Assembly: GCA_039519185.1 (NCBI GenBank)
Contig: CM076846.1
Location: 71,720,666 to 71,784,665, forward strand
DNA from: Astragalus membranaceus
Lineage: Eukaryota > Streptophyta > Magnoliopsida > Fabales > Fabaceae
Length of the DNA stretch: 64,000 nt
Direction: 5' to 3'
This document shows, piece by piece, positions 10,654 through 22,900 of the stretch. A program made the translations under genes and the position numbers. The notes under the pieces were generated by a model. It did not search any database, was not told where the DNA came from, and saw only the letters and a list, made by a program, of their open reading frames with translations. How positions within the stretch are numbered: the stretch's first letter is position 1; the number at the start of each line of letters is the position of its first letter.

Positions 10654-13600
10654 TGTAACACCCCGATAAATTCTAACATGTAGAATCACCGAAATGCACT
10701 AAATGGCATACATCAGAGTAACTTCCTGTTATTGAAATATTGAACACAACTAAAACTTTCGATAATACATATCAAATGGTTCTCTGAACCTCATAAACTT
10801 CCTGAAAATGCTTAAGTTTCAAAACTTAAGACTTGTACATAATCCTGGTGTTCAATACTCAAAACATAAAGTAGCGGAAACGATTTTACAACTTAAACAA
10901 TGAAAGTTATACAATCGGTGACATAACTAAATAAAATACAAAGGGCTAAACAGGAAATCCAATTTCCAATAGTTCCATGAGTCGCACCGGCTAACCGTGC
11001 TTTGTCGCCTTTGCCTTCCCCTGCTTCTCTGTAAAAGCCACAAATATGAAGGGTGAGATAAAAATTATCTCAGTGAGTCCTATCGAGACCCCTTACTAAC
11101 TCTAGCGGTTCATTATGCTTTGCGTTGAACTCGTGGCCCTAAAAGCAACCACGTGGAAATATTTTAAGTTCTTGTAACCTTTATGCCCATGGCCCTCCTA
11201 AGCGACACATGAAGCATATCATATTTTGTTCCATGATTTTAGCATAACACCTCAGCCTACCTATTTTATAGGCACTTCTTTGGCTTTGGTGAACCCATCC
11301 CGCTATTTCTAGTGGGGGAAACATTCTTGAGTCTAGGTTTTGGGGCTCATGACTTCCCCTCCCCTAGTATGCTAATCCTCTAAGGGTCGTCACCCTTATC
11401 CTCTTGTTTTTATTATACATTATATATCCATGAACAATGAGCAGTGAACAGTGAACGATGAACAATAACCAATGAGTAGTAAACCGTGAACCGTGATCAG
11501 TGAACAATGAACTTAATCAAACCATGAGCTTATGCTTAACAGTGAACTTGTACTTAACTTAGTCTTGTACTAACATGATCTTATTATTAGGTGATCTCAC
11601 ATGGCTTACTAAGGTTTACTCTTCTAACTTATCCTGATAATAATCCAGCCAGTCTAGCACAATACATCAATCACATTAAGCAATATCCATGGCATAAGCT
11701 TATCTCAATCACAATCATAGCATGACAATCAAATTCATAACACATTCCATGTACCCGCATTAGGCCGTTCATAAAACCATGGACCACAAGGGTCGTTCTT
11801 AAAAATAGCGTGAACATAACAATAATCCAAACACAAGTAGTTTCCATGAATTACGGTTATATTATCATCGTATAACATTGGGAAGGGATTAGGATGGGTT
11901 TGGAATCAATTAGGAAGGCTTTGAACACATTTTTAAAATGTTGACAGAAGCATACGCACGACCCGTGCTTGATGGCGCACGGTCCGTGCGCGAAATCAAC
12001 ACTCAGCAATCCTGTGAATCAGAAGGCAACGCACGACCCGTGCGCTGGGCGCACGGTCCGTGCCTGTCTCACAGACTTGCTGAAATGCCATTTCGAGCCC
12101 TTTTTCGAATCCGTTTCGTGTCCAAACTCCGTTCTGATCGATACCTAACTCATCAACCTTCAAAAAGAGAATATTATCCAGCCAAACAATCCACATATCA
12201 ATCAACATAACAATTATAATCAACCACAACCTCAATTAAACAATTACATAATTCTGCCTTAAAGCGGATTTTCGTAACACGACTCGACACTGATTTTTGT
12301 AAAACATGTGACCGAATCAGAATACATAGTACACATACATAAACACAGATTCCCTAGTGAGTATAGAACTCGCCGATTTGACGACCTCGCGAGAAATCAC
12401 ATCCTCACACGAAATGACCGAACCGTAACCTCTCGAACAATCACCGTAATCACGTACTCGCACCGAAATCGTCCGATACTCGAAACTGAACTTCGGAACA
12501 GCAACCAACACAAATCCAGCTACTGAACTTCCTCCTTGACTACGGAATTGGCGTCTCTCGAACTTTGGCAATTCGATCCGAAATTTGAGGAACCAACATT
12601 TCCAATTCCACATCCGTTTTCCAGCATCAGTGAGCAGTTTCGTAACACGCGTATCTTGGTCAAATCGTGGCCAAAACCCTTCAAACCAGTGCCCATTGTG
12701 TAGATAATTTTATATACTTTCTGATGGTCAAAGGTTCATACGCATGCATCCAGTAACTTGGGAGATACACCCGAAACAAGGTGACTGGTCCAGGACACTG
12801 GCTGATTCACAACTGGAACTTGTGGATACAATATCTTCTTCATTTCTAATTGGAATACGATGGTTCTTGTGCTCATTTTGATGCATTTTGTGTCTAGTTT
12901 CCATAGAAACAAAAATCGTGAACAGAAGAGTTGAATACATGGAGATACGACGAAAACAATGAGGCTAGGTCATACGGGTTTGTTGAAGAACTCTTCCAGC
13001 AGCATACCCTTTTACTCAATCCTTCATGCCTCCATGGATTAGAGTTCCATAGCTAACCAAAACACTCTAATTCGAGTTCTAACACTTTCAGCTACTGAAC
13101 CTTCTTCAAATAAGCTTCTAATCACCAAATAGGTTCAACTCTACCCCAATCAACCCTCCTCTTGAACATGCAACACCCTTAGTTCTCAAAACTCCATATT
13201 TGGTCAAGTGGAGCTTGAATGTTCAACAATGGCGAAACTAGCTGGAGAAGGGTGTTGAGGATGATGTTTATGTCAGAATGTAGAGGAGAAGAAATCGGAA
13301 AGAATGGTATAAAAAGATTGGACATGCATGAAGGGATGATAGAGATCCTTTCTCTCCTTCTCATCTCCTCCTTCTCTTCTCCCTCTCACTCTCAAGCTTT
13401 TCCTCTCTCTCCAGTTTCTGTTTCTAGCAACAATGAATTCTGAATGTATAGTGTTGTAAGGCCTCAGCTGAGCTTCACTAAAAGGGCGAAATGACCATAA
13501 TGCCCCTATGTCCAAATTTTGCTTAAACTTCCTTAATTTCTTCTTAAGTCAATTTTAATCAAACAATACTTATACAATAATCACATATTGCATATAGTGA

Positions 13601-13786
13601 TGTTCTGTGGAGGATGGTTTAGCCGAAACTCATTCATGTGTGGAAAAGACGAAAATACCCCTGTGCTCCTATTTGCTTAAAATCCCAATTAACTCACCAT
13701 ATCATAATTAATCAATAATGCTAATTAATCATCTTGACCTCTTGCTAATTTAAATAATTTAAATTAGCGAAATTGGGGATGTTACA
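10654..13786 (-). mobile_element. Solo LTR (3.1 kb) of a Ty3/Gypsy element
   Basis: The plus strand reads TGTAACACCCC...GGGGATGTTACA and is flanked by the perfect 5-bp duplication aaaat (10649-10653 and 13787-13791), which splits one copy of that word in the viral coat-protein gene. There is no internal region, so the element was reduced to one LTR by LTR-LTR recombination. Orientation is minus: the reverse complement of about 11000-11100 matches the 3' part of the LTR at 170-2694 (tctcg, actcactgagat, ttttacagaga). Open frames inside it (for example 11938-12210, 13219-13443) have no recognisable product. Confidence 0.92.
11956..12063 (-). repeat. CpG palindrome cluster in solo LTR
   Basis: gcacgacccgtgc occurs at 11956 and 12031, and gcacggtccgtgc at 11977 and 12051, giving a doublet repeated after about 75 bases. 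Each is a near-palindrome with GCACG/CGTGC arms. It lies about 1.3-1.4 kb from the LTR 3' end, similar to the CpG clusters in the other long LTRs here. Confidence 0.75.
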
Positions 13787-16737
13787 AAAATGATGGTATA
13801 AATGTCAATTACGATGACTTAACCTATGGTCAGATAATTAGTTGCTGTATTAAAGAAGGTTTGGCTTTATGCAATGATATAAAGCTAAAAAATCAATTGA
13901 AAAAACAAAAGCTAACAGAAAAACACCAATTAGGTGAATTCTGTGAGCAATTCGCTTTTGACTTAAGCAAAGAGCCTAAGGATAGTAAAAAGGAGCAGAG
14001 AATACAAGGAAGACAATTCTCTGATAAAAAAACAAATAACTTTTACAAAAATTCTAGAAAAAAGAATAGTAAAAGAAAAGCTTTTATTGAAAAGAATAGG
14101 ACTGGTCAGAGTAGACCCACCTTCCAAAAGAAGGGAAAAAGAAAAGCTAAAAGGTTTGATATTACGTGTCACAAGTGTGGTAAGGTGGGTCATTATGCCA
14201 ACCAGTGTTGGACTAAAAAAGCCCTCAATAAAATTCAGGATGATCAATTAAGATCACAATTGGAAAAAGTCTTATTAATTAACTCTGATTATAGTTCTAG
14301 TTCAGATGAAGAATCTTCAAAGGAAAATATAGATATAATCCAAGATTCTTCTGAATCATCATCTTCAGGCAACAATGATTGCCAATGTAATGAAGTAAAT
14401 TATTGGAAATCCGTCGTAGATATGAATGGACTAAATGTTCTCACTGAAGAACAAGATGAAGCCTTAAAGGCTTTAGATTCCGTAAAAGATGGAACTATGA
14501 GGAGAAAAATGATAGATATTCTTATGAAAGAATATTCTAAAAAGGGAACTCCTCTAATTATAGAGGCACCATATCAAATAAGAGAAGTGTTATCTAGATT
14601 CCAAGAATCCAGTAGCAAAGAAAAACCCATTTCTATGAATGATTTAAAAGGAGAAATCAATATTTTGAAAAATGAAATTTCTCAAATAAAGAAAGACAAT
14701 ATTAATTTGTCTCAAAGAATTTCTGTTTTAGAAAACCCTAGTAAAACAGAATCTTCTTCAAATAATTATCTTTCTATTTTAAATAGAGTAACTTCTCAAA
14801 AATGGTTTGTGAAGATTGATATTATTATCAATAGAAATTTTATTTTAAAAAATGAAATTGCTCTAGTTGATAGTGGAGCGGATTTAAACTGTATTCAAGA
14901 GGGAATTATCCCTACTAAGTATTTTTCAAAAACTAAGCAATCACTTACCCAAGCAGGGGGTGATAGACTGAAGATTAATTTTAAATTACCAAATGCACAT
15001 ATTTGCAAACAAGGTATTTGTATACCTACTTCATTTATCTTAGTTAAAAATTTAACCCATCGTATTATATTAGGTACACCTTTTTTGCATAATATTATGC
15101 CTATTATTAATATTGACCAAAAAGGAATTACAACTATGTTGGAAAATAAAAAAATTATTTTTGAATTTATTTCTGATCCTCATACTAGAATGTTAAATGA
15201 GATAAAAGAGCTTCTTTTAAGTAAAGAGAAACAAATATGTTTCTTAAAAGAAGAAATTGATTTAGCTAATATAAGTGAACAACTTAATAAAGCTGGCATA
15301 AAGACTCAAATAAAGAGTCTAGAACAACAATTCATAAATGAAGTATGTAGTGAGATACCAAATGCTTTTTGGAATAGAAAAAAACATATGGTATCTCTAT
15401 CATACATAGACGGCTTCAATGAAAGTCAAATTCCTACAAAAGCAAGACCTGCACAAATGAATCAAGAATATCTTGATTTATGTAAAATAGAGATAAATTC
15501 TCTTTTAGATAAAAAATTAATTAGACCCTCCAAATCTTCTTGGAGTTGTACAGCATTCTATGTGAATAAAAACGCAGAACAAGAACGTGGAGTTCCCAGA
15601 TTGGTTATAAATTATAAACCATTAAATAAAGTTTTGAAATGGATTAGGTACCCAGTACCTAATAAAAAGGATTTATTGAATAGGCTTAATGAAGCCTTAG
15701 TTTTTTCAAAATTTGATCTGAAGTCAGGATACTGGCAAATTCAGATTAATGAATCTGATAAGTATAAAACAGCATTTACAGTTCCATTTGGTCACTATGA
15801 ATGGAATGTAATGCCTTTTGGGCTGAAAAATGCCCCCTCTGAATTCCAAAATATTATGAATGACATATTTAATCCTTATACGGATTACATGATAGTTTAT
15901 ATAGATGATGTCTTAGTATTTTCTAAGACTATTAGTCAACATTTTAAACATCTTAAAAATTTCAAGAATATTGTGAAAAATAATGGTTTAGTTTTGTCTG
16001 CTTCAAAGATGAAGCTTTTTCAAACTAAGGTTAGATTCTTAGGTCATGAAATTGACCAGGGGAAAATTATCCCTACAAGTAGAAGTATAGAATTCGCTTC
16101 TAAATTTCCTGATGAAATTCTGGAAAAGAAGCAATTACAAAGATTTTTAGGAAGCCTGAATTATATTTCAGACTATTATAAAAATCTAGCCCAAGATACA
16201 GCCTTATTATATAATAGGCTTAGAAAAGATGCTGGCCCATGGACTGAAGCCCATACCAAGGCAGTCCAATATATTAAATACAGGGTTAAAACCCTTCCTT
16301 GTCTAAACTTGGCAAACCCAGAGTTTTTTAAAATTGTTGAAACAGATGCCTCTGATATAGGTTATGGAGGGATTCTCAAACAAGTTGACCCAAGCACTTC
16401 TAAAGAAGTATTAGTTAGATTTACTTCGGGTAAATGGAATCCGACCCAATTAAAATATTCTACAGTCAAAAAAGAAATGCTTTCAATTATTAAGTGTATT
16501 TCTAAATTCCAAGATGACTTATTAAATCAAAAATTTTTGTTAAGAATTGATTGTAGTTCTGTAAAACAAATTATTGAAAAAGATGTGAAAAATCTAGTTT
16601 CTAAACAAATTTTTGCAAATTGGCAAGCTCAACTATCATTTTTTGATTTTGATATTGAATATATTAAAGGTGAAAATAATTCACTAGCTGATTTCTTAAC
16701 ACGTGAATTTTTGCAGGGAAATGACAACCCCATATAG
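13787..16737 (+). pseudogene. Pararetrovirus copy 2 ORF2, 3' part: zinc knuckle, protease, RT, RNase H
   Basis: This long open part follows the solo LTR. Counting residues from 13861: basic region, CCHC knuckle at 103-116, acidic Ser-rich stretch at about 144-170, aspartic protease DSGA at 337-340 with LGTPFL at about 404, RT at about 500-750 with YIDD at 680-683, and RNase H with D829, E872, D898 and D944. All catalytic residues are present and the frame is uninterrupted to TAG at 16735-16737. As part of the virus it would copy pregenomic RNA into DNA. There is no real start here: codon 13861 is TTG (ATG in copy 1) and belongs inside ORF2. Confidence 0.93.
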
Positions 16738-18071
16738 GGGGAGAGAGGTCGTGGTCTAGGTGGCCTTGGCAGAGGAGAAAGGAGTAGCAATATGCTACCC
16801 TACCAACAAGACCCAAGTGTCCCTCTTTTAGGAGATTGGACAACAGTATACCCTAATAGGGGAAGAACTATGCAGCAATTACCTGCTCCTCCAAAGAAAG
16901 AAGATATTACTTCTTCTTCTGGAACAAAACAAAGCTCTTATGCAGGGGCTATTATTAGTGACTCTCCTCAAGAACAAACTTAAGAATATTTTGAGAATCC
17001 AATAACTGAGGACATCATGTATATTGATGATGAAGACCTCAGCATTACAAAAGATCCATGGTCAATAAAGACCAGGTACCTCGAATCCAGAGGATACCCA
17101 GGATTATATGGTAAATCAAGACCACACTTAGAAATTTTATTATTAGTGACTGAATCAGTGACTATTACTCATCACTATCAAAATAGCAATCCTCAAAGTT
17201 TTATAAACTTTAGCAAATGTCATATTAACAAAATTCTTCTTCCCAGAGAATGGGGATTAAACCCAAATGGGGGAAAAAGCAATAAAAATTGCTGAAAATT
17301 CATATGCATATTTTAATTATTGGGATTATATCCAGGCTTTTTCTAAAGCTTTTTATTATCAGAACCCAAAAAACAAACATTCATGGTTCTTTAGTATTAA
17401 CCCAGAAGTGGTTAATAAACCGATACCAAATTGGTTTTACAATTGGTGGCAAAAATTTGGGCCATCTTTGGAAATTCTTCCAAAAGAATTATTGGATTTA
17501 TATAACTCATGGTGTGACAATAGTCCTCTTATAACAAAAAATAGCTTCGAGTAAGCTTATTATAGGACAATGTCCATGCCTTTTCTTTATCAAATTTCAA
17601 ATCCCATGGATATGGAGGTGGTCTGTGACCATCGGAAAAGACCAAAATAATATTCCTATACTTAGAAGAGATTTCTTCTATAAATGGTGGATTAGAATGG
17701 ATCCTGAAGATCTCAAAAAATTAATATCTCAGGTCTTATCTAATATTAATGAAGACAAAGAAAATGGTTTAAATAATACTAATCTCCAAAATTTGTCTAT
17801 GGCAAATTTAAACCATTATTTCCAAAAGAAGTACCCTCAAGAATCTGAGGAAGAAATTATGGTTAGAACTCTTGATCACATGAAGACACAATTCTTCAGT
17901 ACGTTTCAAGTTAAAGAAATGTCAACATCCTCACAGGGATCTATTGAACCAAGTGAAATGGATTGCTTAGCTGGAGAATCTCAGCAAGAAGAGGATCCTT
18001 ATCCAGAAGATTTCTGGGATGCCATGATCCAATCTATGACTAAGCATGTAAAAGGAAAAGGACAAGAATAA
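16721..18071 (+). pseudogene. Pararetrovirus ORF3, function unknown, broken
   Basis: A third gene follows RNase H. An ATG at 16721 overlaps the end of ORF2 but hits a stop after 12 codons; the next frame carries an Arg/Gly-rich stretch into the segment at 16792-16983, so a base was probably lost in the G-run near 16736-16740. Further lesions: TAA at 16981-16983 and a frame change near 17270-17295 into 17267-17554. Another frame change near 17555 leads to a last segment ending at 18071. Conserved-looking features are an aromatic-rich middle (NWFYNWWQKFG), PWIWRW followed by FYKWW, and an acidic C-terminus. Only copy 2 retains it. I do not recognise a function; it could be the accessory ORF seen after the polymerase in some endogenous genera. 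Confidence 0.6.
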
Positions 18072-18328
18072 GTGTCATAATTAAGAGCATCAAAAGAAAG
18101 ATCACATGCCAAGATTTGGAGCGTAACATGCAATTATGCTGTCGAGATTTCCTTTGTTTTACCTTTTTAATTTTGTACTTTTGTCTTTTGAATTTTTCAT
18201 TCAATTATGTGTCGATGGGGCCCATTGTGTACCCGGCAAAATTAATGAAATTTTGTCATTTGTTGTAACCGGCTACCGAAATACACAGTAGCCCTTTTAC
18301 CGGCTTAAATAGTAAGTCTTAGTTTGCC

Positions 18329-18400
18329 TATATAAGGCATTTTGTTTTCCTTTTTAGGCAGAGCTTCGCCTACCCCCTCTCTCTCTCTTCTAAAATACTT
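18329..18400 (+). promoter_or_regulatory. Pararetrovirus promoter: TATA box and CT-rich start region
   Basis: TATATAAGG lies at 18329-18337. A CT-rich block (about 18370-18392, ccccctctctctctctc) follows about 35-60 bases later, the usual place of the pregenomic RNA start in this family. It would drive transcription rightward, out of the viral copy. Confidence 0.7.
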
Positions 18401-18518
18401 CTCTTGTAAACACTCTTCTTATAATATAACCTCTGAAGTTTGAAGAAAGGAGTTCTCCGCTTGTTCTTAATTTTGAAGACAATAGTAAGGTAATTATTTA
18501 CATGTTTTTTCATAGCTA

Positions 18519-18584
18519 AGCTTGTGTTGTGGTAAGCTGGTTCTCATGAACTGGCACTATTAGATGAATAAAATATTCTTTCCG

Positions 18585-18585
<1 letters not shown>
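18519..18585 (+). promoter_or_regulatory. Pararetrovirus leader rising arm with poly(A) signal; copy 2 end
   Basis: AATAAA at 18567-18572 lies about 235 bases after the TATA box, so a pregenomic RNA would read past it once and stop on the second pass, giving terminal redundancy. The same stretch is imperfectly complementary to the leader next to ORF1 (8160-8230). Virus-like sequence ends at about 18585, some 13 bases after AATAAA, where a TA repeat begins. Confidence 0.6.

Positions 18586-18627
<42 letters not shown>
18586..18627. repeat. (TA)n at the outer end of pararetrovirus copy 2
   Basis: About 21 TA units abut the end of recognisable virus sequence. Integration of rice tungro-like endogenous pararetroviruses at AT dinucleotide repeats is known, so this may be the genomic target site. 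It could also be viral, since the leader has its own TA tract. Confidence 0.85.
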
Positions 18628-18628
<1 letters not shown>

Positions 18629-19632
18629 CTAGTAAATTTGAAAAGACATGACAATCAATCAAAACATATTTTTTAATCATTTTAATTTCCATTTACTCCC
18701 AAGCATACCATCAAGATAATTTTATAACTACTTACTCGTCTCACACGCCTAGCCTAACACTATTTAAAGTAGTTAGGGAATCTATAACTAAGAAACAAAG
18801 TTCCTTTCGAAGTGAAATTGTTTGAAAAAAAGAATCAAATTTCAAAGATAACACTTTCTCAAAGGAATCATTAACCCCTGGTACACATTGGTAATTAAAC
18901 AGTATCCATGAAGTGACTCATGTTAAATCCTAAGTAGAGCGTATTTCTCAAAAATAAACGCATTTATGTTTCTGGTTCAGGTTCTGAAACACATCTTTTA
19001 GTGCTTAGATGTGTTTTCCATTGATGTTCAATCCTATATCTTTCAATAATAATAAATAATATATTTTTGGCCTTTCAAAAAAACAAATTCAAATAATTAA
19101 ATAACCGCTTTACTCAGATTAAATTATTATTATTATAATTATTCACCAAAAAATTACTCCCTCGTTAAGTGTCACTTTTGGTATGGAAATTGTATTTTGA
19201 ATTATATTTGGAATTCTGTTATGAAAATTGTATTTTAGTTTCTGATTAGTTGTTAAATAAGGTAACTAAATAAATTCTAATCCCTTTCTCTCTACCTCTA
19301 ATTTCTGCACAATATCATTTTTCCATCTAAAATCATGTCCGGTCATCATCATCAGTTTCACCTACCTCACCTTCATTATCCTATCTAGACAAGATATGAA
19401 TTTGGCCTGTTCTGAAATACGTGTGTGATAATAGCCTTCACCTCTTCTTTTCGATGCATGCATCAAATCCAAACCAAAATGGGTACCTATCAATATTCCA
19501 TTTCAAAACATCTTAGTTCAAGAACTCATGATCTTAGTTCAGGAAAGAGAGGAACTTTGACATGCAAATAGTTCATACCAAGTTTCTCGATGATATCAGA
19601 CGTTCTTATCTACAATAAGAAAAGTAGAACAT
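18628..19632. other. Intergenic AT-rich DNA, no gene seen
   Basis: About 1 kb lies between the virus and the Copia element. No coding frame, RNA gene or terminal repeat could be supported. A ctccctcgttaagtgtcactttt stretch near 19156 weakly recalls Stowaway MITE ends but has no partner. Confidence 0.6.
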
Positions 19633-19637
19633 ATAAT

Positions 19638-19895
19638 TGTTGGGGATAAACGCGTGAAAGGGACAAGAAAGGAAGTGGCGGCGCTAAGGAAAAGAGAAAT
19701 GAATAGGGCAATATAATATTAATAGTAAAATCTGCACTGAATTTCATAAAAGTAGGTTACAAATTACATGCTACTGACGTCTATATTTATATACAATGAA
19801 ACAGGTCCCGGCCCATAATTTCGACTGGCCCATTTCGACTAGGTTACTATTCACACCTATAAATTACAAGCAATAGAATTACAAGGCATATCTCA
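19638..19895 (-). repeat. Copia 3' LTR
   Basis: It matches 23942-24199. The minus-strand polypurine tract (aggagggaa) lies just inside it at about 19899-19907. Confidence 0.92.
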
Positions 19896-19905
19896 ATATT
19901 CCCTC

Positions 19906-22900
19906 CTAATTCACATTGCTGAGTGACATCATCCCAAGCATTCTTCTTAGTTCTTCGAATCTTCCCTTTTGCAATGGCTTGGTCATTGCATCAGCTATCT
20001 GAAGCTCCGAACAGCAATATTCCAGATTCAGCTTCTCATTGTTGACTTGATCACGCAGGAAGTGATATCTGGTTTCTATGTGCTTCGACCTACCATGTGT
20101 GACAGGATTCTTGGCGAGATCTATCGCAGACTTGTTGTCGATCAACAACTTCATTCCTTCGACCCTGTGCACTCCAATTTCGACCAGTAGCATGCTCAGC
20201 CATGATGCTTGACATGCTGCAAAGGAAGCAGCTACATACTCTGCTTCACAAGAGGACAACGCAACTATACTTTGCTTCTTCGAGCACCAAGAGATGGGTG
20301 TCGATCCATACATAAAGACATACCCACTTGTGCTTTTTCGATCACTACTGTCTCCACTCCAGTCGGAGTCAGTGTAGCAAAACACTTCATTACCATTCTT
20401 CGACACACTCTTGCTAGGGAACAGAATACCATAACTTTGTGTTCCCTTTACATACCTTAGTACTCTTTTTGCAGCTACCATATGAGAGATTTTCGGCTTC
20501 TCCATGAATCTGCTGATCATTCCGACACTAAACATAATGTCAGGTCGAGTGTTGCACAGGTACCTTAGGGAGCCCACGATCTGTTTGAACAAGGTGGCAT
20601 CTACTTCAATCCCTTCGTCGTCTTTCGACAGCTTGCTGCTAGTGTCTGATGGTGTCGAAACTTCCTTGCAGTTGCTCATGTCGAATCTCTTCAGGATATC
20701 AGCTGCATACTTCGACTGGTGCAGGAGTATACCCTTACTTGTCTTGGTAAACTCCATCCCCAAGAAATATGATAGATGTCTCAGATCACTCATTTCAAAT
20801 TCTGACATCATCACTTTCTTGAAGGCTTCGACTTCGACTTCATTGCTGCCAGTTACAAGTAGATCATCTACGTACAGGCACAACAACAACTGAGTCGAAG
20901 TTCCATTTTTCTTCACATATACTCCATGTTCGTTAGTGCATCTAATGAACTTCTGAGCCAAGAGAAATCCATCAATTCTCTTGTTCCACGCTCTTGGAGC
21001 TTGCTTGAGCCCATACAGGGCCTTCTCCAGCTTATAGACTTTGTCTTCTTTACCCTTCGACTCAAAACCAGGTGGTTGACAAACATAGGCTTCCTCCTCC
21101 AGAGGTCCATTCAGAAATGCTGACTTTACATCTAGTTGATGTAGGGGCCAGCCTCTATGACTTGCCAATGCTACTACCAATCTTATGGTTTCGATCCTGG
21201 CTACTGGGGCAAAGACCTCATTGAAATCCAAACCAGGTTTCTGCAGGAACCCTTTGGCTACTAGCCTGGCCTTGTACTTGGCCACTTCTCCATTGGGCTT
21301 GACTTTGGTCTTGAAGACCCATTTCACCCCTATGGCTTTCTTTTCTTTTGGAAGTTCGACTAGCTTCCAAGTATCATTCTTCTCGATTGATTTCAACTCG
21401 TCAATCATTGCTTCCTTCCACTGCTTGTGACTAAGGGCTTGCTCCAGGCTTACTGGTTCTGCTTCTGCCATTAGTGCAAAGTGTGTTAGGTCTCCCTCTG
21501 CTGTAATAGCAGAATCTGGGTAAGTGTCGAATCCTTCTAGTCTTACTGATCTCTGTCTTTCCCTTTGCGACCTTCTTAAAGGTTCGACAGCAATGGGTTC
21601 TTCTGGCTCTTCAGTTTCGACCTCTTCATTCTGATCATCTTGATCAGAGACTTCGTCGAAGTCCATCATTGTAGTTTTCTCAAAGCTTTCTTCCCAGTCA
21701 ATCTCTTTGTGGGGCATTTGTTCAGAATATACACTGCTGTGGCTACAAGTTCTCCCCATAAACTATGAGGTAGCTTCTTCTCCTTCAACATACTTCTTAC
21801 CATGTTGAGGATGGTCCTGTTTTTCCTCTCAGCAGTACCATTATGCTGAGGCGTGTAAGGTGCAGTGACTTCATGCACAATTCCTTCTTTCTCACAGAAT
21901 TCGACAAATCCATGAGAATTGTACTCACCACCTCCATCGCTTCTAAGGGTTTTGATTGCACATTCACTCTACTTTTCAATCATTACCTTAAACTTCTTGA
22001 ATATTTCTAGTACTTCACTCTTCCTTTTGATCAAATACACCCAGGACATTCTAATGTATTCGTCAATGAAGGTGACAAAGTACTTATTCCCTCCTAAGGA
22101 ACATACTTCGAAAGGACCACAGACATCAGAAAATATCACCTCTAGCTTCTTCTCTGCTCTGCTAGGTACTTCTGATTTAAACGAGTTTCTTGGTTGCTTC
22201 GACTTGCAACAACTCTCGCAAACTTCGACAGGTACTTTTACTGCAGGCAACCCATGAACCATCTTCTTTTCATGTAGTTGACTCAAGCTCTTGAAGTTGA
22301 GGTGGCCAAATCTTCTGTGCCACTTCCAGTGCTCCTCTTCGATAGTGGTCTGGAGACAATGTTCTTCGACTACTTGCAATTTGATCTTGAAGGTTCTGTT
22401 ACTCTGCATTAACACTCTAAGGATCAACTTCTTGGTCGAATCAAACAGGCTGAGACTGTTATCACCCATTTTGACGGTGAATTTCTTCTCGATCATCTGC
22501 CCAATACTTAGCAGATTGCTCTTCATAGCTGGTACATAAAATACCCATTGGATGTAGCACCACTTACCATCTTTCGACAGGAACTTTATGGTACCTACTC
22601 CTTCAGCAGTAACTCTACTGTTATCTGCAAACCTTATCTTTTTGCTTATCTGCTCCAGTTCGAAAAACCACTCCTTGTGACAACACATGTGATTTGAACA
22701 TCCTGTGTCGAGATACCATTCGACAGACTTCTCTTCAGTCGAATTTGTATCAGCCTTCAACAACAGTAATTCTGGGTCAGTAGCTGTCATGAATGACAAT
22801 TCTTCATCATCATTGCTGGCAATGTTGGAGGCATCACCAGTGTTTCCACTGCCCTGCCACACACACATTGCACAAGTATTTTGAGCATCACAAGTGAATC

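Larger units (their letters stand above)
8000..16116 (+). repeat. Right arm of giant inverted repeat: endogenous pararetrovirus copy 2
   Basis: This plus-strand arm pairs with 2695-7707. The solo LTR at 10654-13786, with its 5-bp duplication, is a later insertion; without it the arm is about 4.98 kb, against 5.01 kb on the left (difference mostly the TA tract). Copy 2 itself continues past the paired part to about 18585 and includes the RNase H end, ORF3, promoter and poly(A) signal. Confidence 0.92.

Noticed and set aside
11938..13515. Several 60-98 codon frames
   Set aside because: They lie in the solo LTR, overlap on both strands and show no motif.
13861..13863. Start codon for the long pararetrovirus polymerase ORF
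   Set aside because: It is TTG, and alignment to copy 1 places it inside ORF2; the true start is 9258.
19150..19260. Stowaway-like MITE end
   Set aside because: Only a partial match to the terminal motif, with no opposite end or TA duplication.
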